Shown here piece after piece: positions 47,501 to 57,000 of a stretch of DNA of 64,000 nucleotides (within the stretch, counting starts at the first letter, position 1; each line of letters opens with the position of its first letter). This stretch comes from Branchiostoma floridae (Eukaryota > Chordata > Leptocardii > Amphioxiformes > Branchiostomatidae). The stretch is taken from positions 1,082,587-1,146,586 of the forward strand of contig NC_049995.1 in NCBI RefSeq assembly GCF_000003815.2, read 5' to 3'. A program made the position numbers and the translations under genes. Under the pieces are notes generated by a model. That model was not told the DNA's origin and made no database searches. It saw only the letters and a list, made by a program, of their open reading frames with translations.

Positions 47501-47936
47501 AAGAAATCTTAAACGACCCATTTTATATGACCATAAAGAAGACAGCAGGGTCCCAAAACATCATTAGGCATACATGATACAAACCTACTTACTTGTATTA
47601 TTACAATGGTTTCGCCATACCTAACTGTACCTTTGTATTAACTAGGTTAGATACGACTTCATCGCTCATACCGACACGCTGGCAGAAGACCTTCGTCTGT
47701 TCTTCCACAACATTGGTGTTGAAGGGAAGGACGGCATTCTCCCGAGACAACACCCCACACGGGCTAGAACGGGTTTCGGCAATACCTTCCGACAGGTCCC
47801 GACGGAGGACATACGTCACATCGGGGAAATTTACAAACCGGACTTCGAGATGTTCGGATATTCGTTTGAAGAAGACCTTGCCATTATTGAACACGAGAAG
47901 AGGGACGCATTAAAACCAAATAGTTCAGTACAGTGA
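38571..47936 (+). CDS. carbohydrate sulfotransferase, CHST8-14/HNK-1 type (6 exons)
   Basis: Exons 38571-38820, 40080-40159, 41603-41871, 46290-46404, 46979-47128 and 47646-47936; phases all join, giving 384 residues (372 from the second ATG at 38607, which may be the true start). It would transfer sulfate from PAPS to a sugar in the Golgi lumen. Seen: a type II signal anchor (YVILLSVFVWVPTTYLYFCV) near the N-terminus; the 5'-phosphosulfate loop YIPKTGCTTTK; the 3'-phosphate motif VVRDPLERLVSAWLDKF split over exons 3 and 4; HWEPFFSLCSPC; and the C-terminal YKPDFEMFGYS. All are hallmarks of the Sulfotransfer_2 family. Length is normal and no break is seen. The sugar substrate cannot be told from sequence alone. 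Confidence 0.92.
39153..39702. mobile_element. non-autonomous element with GCGAAACGCG repeats
   Basis: Left 'ataatcaggtaggccgttgg' plus 'actcgatatggcgaaa' and right 'tttcgccatatcgagttcca' plus 'gagcctacctcgtata' are inverted repeats. Inside, a block of about 60 bp starting 'atagcgccaccgggcggcga' recurs as 'ttagcgccatcatcgggcga'. It lies in intron 1 of the sulfotransferase gene. Confidence 0.6.
40423..41405 (-). mobile_element. L1/Tx1-like LINE fragment
   Basis: The minus frame 40866-41048 reads TRGLIDSPLCSLCQGEETII then LLFWDCRIVANFWAEVE, the C-terminal region of L1/Tx1-type LINE proteins. The 3' end is a poly-A (T-run at 40418-40428 on plus). 'cttcg(t/a)cttcgttttt' borders both sides (40407 and 41406), a probable 16-bp target duplication with one mismatch. 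Frame is broken; a relic in sulfotransferase intron 2. Confidence 0.6.
41877..42205. repeat. (TG)n microsatellite
   Basis: TG/TGTA repeats starting six bases after the donor of sulfotransferase exon 3. Confidence 0.9.
42211..42418 (+). mobile_element. tRNA-derived SINE
   Basis: Box A-like GGCGCAACGGCTAGAGCG (42221-42238) and box B-like GTTCTGAGTTCGATACTC (42259-42276) at the spacing of a tRNA, followed by a body with 'catgacggtggggtgacgcc'. It sits in sulfotransferase intron 3. Confidence 0.6.
42457..42556. other. assembly gap (100 N)
   Basis: Gap in sulfotransferase intron 3, right after a TG-rich tract. Confidence 0.95.
42620..44190 (-). repeat. inverted relative of the 165-bp array and degenerate units
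   Basis: 42630-43290 matches the intron-14 array in reverse, including 'tcctgtcaaatcttc' and 'accctggt' words. 43540-44130 has degenerate units built on 'ttttggactgg' and 'aagagtccattattg'. The module 'ctgtatttgctcttaagcaaa' closes it at about 44150. Confidence 0.55.
44340..46030 (+). repeat. tandem-repeat element with ATTATGCAAAT units
   Basis: Repeats of 'cctcattaattatgcaaatt', 'catttgcat' and 'ccaaaaatcatgacgatccg', with an (ACAG)n block at 44988-45010. Same family as 60575-61655. Non-coding. Confidence 0.55.
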
Positions 47937-48157
47937 TACAGATCAGAGTGTAATGAAATAGTATGGAGTGAGACAGCCAAAGGAAAAGAAATGCAACAAA
48001 GGTAATAAGATTGTTGTAAGAGCATTGCAATGAATTACACACGAATAGACATTATACATGTCATTTGTCATGCCATGGAACTAATAGTTTCAAAAGACAC
48101 TGCCTTTACAGCAATTTTGCGATAATTCGTGTTGAGACAAACTTGACATAAAATTGT

Positions 48158-48163
48158 AATAAA
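48158..48163 (+). promoter_or_regulatory. likely polyadenylation signal of the sulfotransferase
   Basis: AATAAA 222 bp after the stop codon. Confidence 0.45.
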
Positions 48164-49043
48164 ACATTAGTCAGTTCATTCTTTTGTAAGTAGGTACAAT
48201 GTTTCACGTAATGAGTTATCCACATTCCTCGAATCAAATACAACAGATTTTAAGAGACTCAATGCTACAGACAGATTTGATTATATATTCAGATGTAACA
48301 ACTCCCACAATGCTAAAATAGAAAAATATATAAAAGACTGCTTTGTCATAAGAAAAAATGCCGAAACTCATAATTAGCCCCACTCGATTGTAGTACAATA
48401 TCAATGGTTTAGGCTAGCTCTTATATTGTTCCAGACATTAGGTTGTCAAATTTCATTCTATATTCATAATCTGCACATGTATTATGTTTGATAAGGATGA
48501 TAAGTTTGTTTCTTCCTTTTTTTGCCTTACATTGTACCGTGTACGATCGTTGCGCAATAAAGTTCTTCTTCTTCTTGTAAACGCATATATGAATTGAATC
48601 AGCCCCAAACAAATCGCGTTAATGTTGGGATTTGGACAGATGTTTCCTGTAAGACATCGCGAAGTTGTGTGTGGATGGTGTTAGTACTAACTTGTGTGTT
48701 GTACAGCCTCAAGTACATTTTTGTGGAACAGATGTAGTGTTTATTAGCACCAATTACAGATGTGACGGGTACTGGGTAGTATTCAATATAATGTTTCATG
48801 TATTTTGAATAGTGTTCAGCACCAAGGACAAGTCTTATTTTTATGTATGGACGACTTGATATAATATACCTTTTTTGGGAAATTAAAGATAATTCACAAG
48901 CAATCAACTACTTTTGTCCGTTTGTTCCTTTAAATCTTTATCAAACAATCTGGAAATTCCAGCAACTGATAGCGGTAGTTCAATATGGCGTATAAAACCA
49001 GGAAGTATGGCACAGCACTTAAGTGTCTATTCTAAATGAGGCA

Positions 49044-49101
49044 CATGATTGCTCCTGACCGGGTTTCGCGTCGTTAAGAGGCGACACCTGGTCGGGAGCA
49101 G
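49044..49101. repeat. 19-bp stem hairpin
   Basis: GCTCCTGACCGGGTTTCGC and GCGACACCTGGTCGGGAGC are inverted with few mismatches around 'gtcgttaagag'. Function unknown. Confidence 0.5.
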
Positions 49102-50561
49102 TCCACGTGCTCTCATTAACCACCTGTACATCCTCACCTGTCCATAGAACCTTTTATACGCCCAGAGCATTTCATTCCCATATGTTGGCCGAGCTACGCC
49201 GGAGAGGTCGGACGGAGGTAGCTGGAGAGCTTTAGAGAAGTAGAGGGACATTGCCGGAAGGGACTTGAGGGTGTATGATTTTAAGTGGATGGTATAAAGA
49301 TATTAGGAGGGTATGGAAAGACAGACATATGAAGCTGGGAACTAAATTGAATTCATAATGCGTCTGAACTTTGTGAGGTTTCGTACGGTTCAGAAACTTG
49401 TCAAGCGACATCAAGAGCTTGACACCATCCTGGAGATGGTAACAACACATCTTGAACTAGGAACATGGAGAAGCGTCTATTGTTGCGTTTGTCAAGCGCA
49501 GGAGAGGTGGCTAGGCCTGGTATACGCCTACCGCGGATGGCTTTGAACTCGGTTCCAAAAGGGAAAAGAGACAGGGGAGGGCGGCAAATGATCTGGAATG
49601 TCTGGCGGGGCTTGGATGAAGTAAGATTCATTTGGTAAGACACTGGATAGCGGGGATTGGAAAACTGTGGTAGCCCGCATTGGAGGTAGCTGGGATGCGG
49701 CGAAGAAGAAGATGTTGGATGAGTTTAGGGCGGCCCGCCGAACATTCGCTAATCCAGCCGCGGACAAGAAGATTGGTGTAGCTTATGTCAGAACGTCACC
49801 GTTGCCGCGGATGTGTTGCACAAGAGACGTGAGAGGGTTAACGTTTGGGGAAGTAAGGGCACTAAAACACTCGCCCTTTGTTCCGTTCTCTGCTCGTAGA
49901 CCGTTCAGTGACCCTTCGGTCGACACTCCGGCCTTTTTTGCCCATACCTTAACCTTCTTCCGGAGATTCACCTTGGGTCACTGCGGATAATGTACTATTG
50001 CAATATAATAATAATATTGCAATATCTAGTAGCATAGAAGCTTGAGCTATTGCTCTCGTGGATCAAAAGAGTGCCTTAGCAATCATTACTGGAACTGCAA
50101 GTATCTTCCAACAAACGTTTTGAATAGAATGGCTAGCAATGATTGTTAGAAGTGTGATGAATTTTTTAAAGTCATTTTCCAAGTCGTATCTCAGAAACAC
50201 ATGTATTACGACGACACCGTGGTTTTCCCTTCTTTCCCAGGGTTGGTACACAATCACACATGTACCAATGAACTATAGATATATTAAAAATACCAATGAC
50301 AAACACTGAAACTGAAGAAAAGGTAAGTTAAAATGTTTTATTTGTGTTTGTGTGTTTTACAGGTGTGACGTCCGGTCGACCAGTTATATTAACCGCAGTT
50401 TATATCAAGCTCTTACGATCATACAATACTCAAATATTTTTGACCGTGATAACTACCACCATTCTATCAAAACGATCTTGAATTGTGCTGAAATGTATCA
50501 AGTAAGCTGCTTTTCAGCGTCAAGTACAGATACTAGCCGTTAACAGTGGTCTTTAAGGACT

Positions 50562-50567
50562 TTTATT
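50562..50567 (-). promoter_or_regulatory. likely polyadenylation signal of the NIDO-lectin gene
   Basis: Minus-strand AATAAA 283 bp after the stop codon at 50850-50852. Confidence 0.4.
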
Positions 50568-50849
50568 CTTATATTTCTTTCTATCCATCTCCGGTATACA
50601 AACCACTTTCTTCAGTAGGAAATATCTAATTCTTGAAATATGTGAATACTTGTCAAAGCGTAAGCTGCTCATTTGGAATGTATTTAAAAGTATAATGCTG
50701 ATAAAACGTGAGAGAGATTTAGTTTCAACTAAGCAAGTATCATATCTTCCTATGCAGCTAAACTTTTTGAAGAACACATTGTTATTCAGGTGGTTACATG
50801 TTGCATAGAGCCAACTTAGCAATTGTGAAAAAAAAAATCCCTTTTGTGT

Positions 50850-53800
50850 TCAGCAATCTGGCCGTAAGGGGACTGCGTTCTTTGCGCAGATGTGGCTATT
50901 AGGTCCGGCGTCATTCTCCCAGGGTTCGGTACATTTTTGAACGTACCACAGCCAGCTTTTCCGCTTGTTCATGAAGGCACAGTTCCGGAACCTGAAAAAA
51001 TATAGGGCGCAAAAAGTCATTGCTTGAACGAACTACGGTATGGCCGAAATATGATATTCAACCCATTGATATAACCAACTTTCCCTTTGGTCACTTTCTA
51101 AATGCCGACGACTCTGAAACGTCCGACCGATTCCGATTTTTTGTTACGTTGCTTGAGTAACTGTTATCTAAAAATCCAACAGCTTGCGAAATAATGATAA
51201 ATGTCAAGTTATTTCTCTATGATGGTTAATTGAGCCAACATTTTCTGAAGAGCATATGACAGGGACTCTATAATGAAATAAACAAAATCGTTGCTACGAA
51301 ATTCTATGGCTACTGTTTAAACACATATAACATATTATTTGAGTAAATTGACTTATTCCCCCGAAGCGGTGCGAAATGAACGATGGGAGACGTCCGCCAT
51401 TTCGGAACAAAGCGACGATTATGGTTACAGGAGTCTATTGAGTTTAAATGTTGTAGAAAGAAAGGCACCAGGCTGGGTAATCACTAATCTGTTCCCTTCT
51501 TCGGGTCAATTTCGCTTTGTTCATATCCCATTTTGACTTGTCAGGGTAAAATTGTGCATGGGAGGGGGGTGGTATGGTGGCAATCCCTATTTGTATTGTG
51601 TGGTTAACTGTCGTTGAAGAGGTTCATCAGTCACGTATGAATGCAGTTAATCCAAATTTTCTTCGAACGAAATGAGGGTTGGGAGCTGCCCAAGTCCTAC
51701 CTACCCCTTCTCCGCAAGGAGGCGGGGGGAGGGGGAGATAATCTACGCAAGACTGACCTCTAATCTCTTGTTCTCTCGCGAGATAGAGACTAGGTCATTC
51801 TCTGTGATCAAGATGTGCTGTCAGACATAGAAAATTTGGTATGTAGTTTGTTTACCTATTAAAACAGTCATTGCTCGAAGAAAATTTGGATTAACTGTCG
51901 TCAACTGTTTCTTACTCGTTGTTATGCTCGTTGACACCTTCAGCCCAGGGTGCGTAGCCGGTTACATTGAAGGGTGTGCCGTCCTCCCACACGAACGTGC
52001 CTTCAGTGTCTTCATCCGTCAGGCCGATCCACACATCACGCAGCTTCCCCGTACGCCTAAGATGAAAGGAAAAGACATCAAGCTAACACAGTAACTATAA
52101 GAAATCGTTACGTATCATGAAAAAAAAAAATATAGAGGGTAACCGACAAGCTAAAGACAAGTCCCGTATAAATGTCTCAGTGACGACTTCCGGCAGCTCT
52201 ACATAGAGTCTGTCCCCCAGGTATGCATGTCAGACAACGGCGCTATTGCATCTGCCTGCGGCCAGTCCTCAGGGGTGCCTAAGCATTTGCACGAACCCTA
52301 TGAAATTCGTACGAATATTATGTGATACACACGAATCACTATGCGAAAACGCACGAATATTATGAAATTCGCACGAATCACTATGCGAAATCGTACGAAT
52401 TTTATGAAATTCGCACGAATCACTATGTGACACACACGAGCCTTATGTGATTCGCACGATCCTTATGCAAAAACGGCGGCCGGGAGGTGGCATGATTTTG
52501 AGCGTTTCTACCCGAGATATTTATATTTCAAGGCATGGAATGGACATTTACCGTCGCAAAGATGTATTTGATAGCCTGTGAGCTACTGTTTAGCTTCATT
52601 TCGGCGTGTTACATCGTATTTTCAGTCGNNNNNNNNNNNNNNNNNNNNNNNNNNNNNNNNNNNNNNNNNNNNNNNNNNNNNNNNNNNNNNNNNNNNNNNN
52701 NNNNNNNNNNNNNNNNNNNNNNNNNNNNNNNNNNNNNNNNNNNNNNNNNNNNNNNNNNNNNNNNNNNNNNNNNNNNNNNNNNNNNNCATAGTGATTCGTG
52801 CTTTTTTCATAATATTCGTGCGTTTTCGCATAGTGATTCGTGTGTATCACATAATATTCGTACGAATTTCATAGGGTTCGTGCAAATGCTTAGGCACCCC
52901 TGGTCCTGTTCCTTCAATATGAGCGCTGCCCAGCCGTCACCAACAGTCAATCACACTCTAGTTTCATCAGGTTGGTAGAATATAGGATATAGGAGAATTC
53001 TTTTTACACAACCAGCAGGTACTTACATTGCTTACGTTTCGATGTCTCTCAGACACCTTCGTTAGAGCTTCTAACTGGAGTTCTGCTTGTCACGGCTATA
53101 TGTAGCCGATGTAGGTGGCGCTTGTGCGGTGGGAAAGTCAACCGAGGGGGGATACAAGCTTAGCCACTTTTGGGATTGTTTTCCCACCGCAAAAGTGCAA
53201 CCTACATCGGCTACATACAGCGGTGAAAAGCAAAACTCCAGTTAGAAGCTCTGACGAAGGTGCCTGAGAGATATTGAAACTTAAGTACTGTAATATAAGT
53301 ACCTACAGTCAGGAAGCAAGGTGATTGGCTGGTAGCTTTCCTCTTTACCACAGGATGTTGATTATCTGAGAGACTGACGATTGGTCAACTCCAACCCAGC
53401 GACAAGGACGAAACGCGGGCCTGGTACGCCTGGGTAGTTGCTGGACATATACAAGTTGTGAGCCTGGCACGAGAGGAGGATAGATTTTTGAAACGATAGA
53501 AGCGGTTTGTGCAATGGTTCGTTTGGTTTGCATGGATCCACGAATCGTCTAACGTAACCCTTGTAAACGCTCCTTTAAACGATCTTCACGCAACCGAGTC
53601 AGCGTGGCCGGGCGGTCTAAGTTGCTGCGTTTAAATCACAGACATTTTGAAATCTTGGGTTCACTTACAACGAAGTATTATTTTCTTTGTTCAATAGATC
53701 CCATATTTGTCTTTTGCTACAAATAGATTAATTCAAGATGTTTCACTGCCTTCTTTTTATGCGATTTTGTTTAACATTCAGGCTTTTTCCCAAAATACGC

Positions 53801-54023
53801 ACCGGCCAGCTTTTTTAAAAAGCTTTCTTGTTTCCGTACCTATTCCAGCGCTCCAGCAACCCAGTTAACCACTCGGTGTCAGCCTGACTGCGGATGATGA
53901 AGAGTTCCGCCCCCTCGTCAGCGCAGACTGCCTTTGCTTCAGGATAAGAGTAGGTTCTTCCAGTGTGGAAGAACTGCAGGCACTTGTCACCGCGCCTCCT
54001 GAAGTATCTGTTGCGTGGGCAGA
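50850..54023 (-). CDS. C-type lectin domain exons of the NIDO-lectin gene
   Basis: Exon 53840-54023: VCPRNRYFRRRGDKC, then YSYPEAKAVCADEGAELFII. Exon 51916-52056: VWIGLTDEDTEGTFVWEDGT and GVNEHNN. Exon 50850-50991: FRNCAFMNKRKSWLWYVQKC and SHICAKN. The six Cys of a long-form CTLD are present. Exon 51916-52056 must be spliced at CGA|GTAAGA; reading through gives a stop one codon later and a domain lacking its last two disulphides. The 50850 exon starts after a strong acceptor (TTTTTTCAG). Confidence 0.88.
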
Positions 54024-57000
54024 CTATAAGGACAATGTTAACATTTAATTCAGAGAGAGAAATCTATACAAGGTTGTGGATTTAGATGAGCTATGAATTT
54101 ATGTACATTTAGCTTTTGGTAAATTGTTAGCAGGTAGCATTTTTTTTTTCAGCTAGTAGTAGGGTCAGTAGATTTTGAATCAAACTTTTAATTCCATTAA
54201 GGTCTACATGAAAAGCAAGCAAATTCAAGAAAACAACTGACAATGGCAATGACAATGACAATTAAGTTTACTAAATATTCATACCGCATTGGGGCTATAA
54301 TGCATTGTGTCGCATACAAAGAGACTGATAGGTAAGCTATTATATGTTCTACTTATGCCTACATTTCTACATACTTCATTCCTCTTCTTAAAAAAAGTGA
54401 AGATGGAGAGTTCTTCTATCATTAAAGCAGAAGTCTTTAATATGAACATGTATTAAATATTGTCATGTCCATGCTATACAAAATACACGCATATCACATA
54501 CCCACATAAATACCCACATACCCCCCCCCCCCCCACACACACACACACACACACAGAAACACATAGTCCGACTGTAATACGTTTTCAACAATGAAGAACA
54601 GAAGACTGTACCTAAAGCTGGGGTGTTGCCGATAAGAGCCTGGTCAGTCCTCCGGTACCAGCGTCCAGCAGGCCCTGCCACGGCCGGGTCAGCCCATGTC
54701 GGCAGGTTGTACAGGTTGGTGGTTCTGGAGTACGGATGGATCGTGTAGTGGGTTCCATCTCCCCCGTTGATCCCAACCTTTGAACATAAGATAAGTCAGG
54801 TCATTAAAATAACTTAAAGATTATCTATAGTATATTTACCATATTGTTTAATCCAAAACCATATCCAGTTGCTTGAGTAACTACTTTTTGGCGCATATTG
54901 TTTAACACCGCTGCAATGACCAGATCGGGTCATTGCAGGGATGTCCAGATAGGGACCCTTTATACTAAATTATAGCATTTTAGACTAAAAAAAACTGCCT
55001 TTGCAAATTGGTATAAGCGAACATTGTGGAGGCTTACAAGTGCGCAAAATCACCACGAAGCATCACCATTATTGTCATGAAGCAGTGTTCGCTGTTCCAG
55101 CAAAAACGTTTCTTCGCGAACTATAAAGTTTCCTACTGGTCACCACATTTATAGAAAAATAGGCTGACATTCCTTCGCTAATATCATAAATCACGGGCAT
55201 TGTTTTTTTTCGATACGCAATAATTGAGTGTATTATCAATGGACCCTACTCGGGTGTTTGAGGGTTAAGATATATATATATATACATGTACATGTACTTA
55301 GAGAATAACGTAATTACAGGTTTGCGATAGCAGAACCTGTTCTGTATTTATTGTAATGTATGGGCGCCGCCATTGTGTTTTGCGATGTATGACGGGAAGG
55401 ACGGCGCCGTTTTGGATCAGTGTGTTGTATGAAGTGGTGTGATGGGATGGCTAGGAAATGTGATCTTGTGCTCTTGTTTTGCATCATATTTCTACATCCA
55501 GGCCGGCAGCATATATCGTCCTCTACTTAAGAATGCCCGTGACATTTGTGAAGAGTGATCTGTGCAAGTAGATCTGAAACCCCTACCTGTGCTGGGCTCG
55601 GCCCTGCACCAGTAGTCCTATCTCCACCGCTGCTGCCCCCTTGTAGGAACTGGATCTGGTCATAGTTAAACAGGACGAAGGACTTGCAGCCATCCGTAAC
55701 CAGCACCAGTTGGAACGTGTTTCGCTGGAGGAGTAGGTAAGGTATATGCCTTTAAACATTGTAAGCAATCAGGAAGCCACACTCGGGAAGCTATTGCTCG
55801 AGAACACGGCTTTACAGGCCGGCGAGCTCGGTGAGATCATTCTGTATAGGAACATGTGGAGACGATGGTGTCACAACTCCGAGGATGAACTGAACTGAAC
55901 TTATATATCTACTTTTTTCTATACACCGGAACAGAAGATAGCACAAAGAAAATGCATGGGAAAATGCATATGATTATTGCAAGTTCGCTCCCGAGGGCTA
56001 ATTAAAGGTATACAAACAACACGTATGATAAAGAAAGTACAAAGATGTTAAGAAGTACATTCTATGACTTTGTTGTGCTACTTAAGTGTACATTATAGTT
56101 TTGTTGGGTTTGGCTTTTTCTTTTTAGGTAGTAAAGGACGAATTTACCCACTTCTTCTATAATATGTGGATTCTTTGATTTTAATACTAGGATTGATTTC
56201 TCATTGTCTGGAATAGTTATGAAAATATAAAATAAGGGGAAAATAAAGCTATTTGTTTCCTGGAGTTTTTTTCTTGTTCTACGCGTCTTTTATTTCTGTT
56301 TTTCGTTTACAATTTTAGTTTGCTTTGCTACATGTAAAATTGAATGAAGAAAGATTTGAAGCAAATGACTGTAAGATGTGACCCAGACACACAGGGAAGG
56401 ACCCCTGCTTTTTTCGTGGTGTGTTCTTAAACGTCTACTAGGGGTGACTCTCATCAAGGACGGGGCCTCCATTTTTCATAAGGACGGCCCTTACAGAAGC
56501 TAGCTATAGGTACTCTGTTGCACCTGGGTTAAGTGAGGAAAGGTGTGTAAAGCCCGTTCCCCTAAGGCTCGAGCTCAACACCGGAAGCATATCCACGAAT
56601 TCGAACCCAGGATCTCGGAGTTGTGGGCCCAACACCCTGCCGTTCTGCCACACGATCCAACGTAGGTTAAGTGCAGAAAAACGCAAAACAGTGAGCGGAA
56701 TGTTTTACGGTAGCTGCATTAAGTAAAAGACAAAATCTCACGACTCATCCTAAGGCCTCGGTTCCGATTGGGCACTTGGATGTCTGTTCTGGGGCACTTT
56801 CGGGCGTGACTCTACGTAGCCTCTTGAAATACCCTGTGACTCCCGACATAAATTTGAATACAACCGAGCCCCTGGTTTATTTTAAGTCGGAATCAAATTG
56901 GATAGACGCCGCTATCTCCCCATGGGGTATACCGAAGGATGGAGTGAAATATCGTATCGTTTTCTGTCTGACTTTTTAAACACACATATGTATACCCTCC

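Larger units (their letters stand above)
47940..50560. other. intergenic stretch, no gene seen
   Basis: Between two convergent genes. Contains a hairpin at 49044-49101. Short open frames (for example 49667-49990) have no recognisable motif or splice support. Confidence 0.4.

Noticed and set aside
49667-49990. 107-codon frame with 'SWDAAKKKMLDEFRAARRTF'
   Set aside because: No recognised motif, no splice signals fitting a neighbouring exon; possibly repeat-derived but not supportable.
51905-52056. Stop codon right after 'GVNEHNNE' as the true end of the lectin gene
   Set aside because: It would remove conserved Cys; a strong donor overlaps the stop and a matching exon exists at 50850-50991.
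55370-55430. 'gggcgccgccattgtg' with an inverted 'ggcgccgttttg' as a promoter
   Set aside because: Lies in an intron with no other support; a repeat fragment is equally likely.
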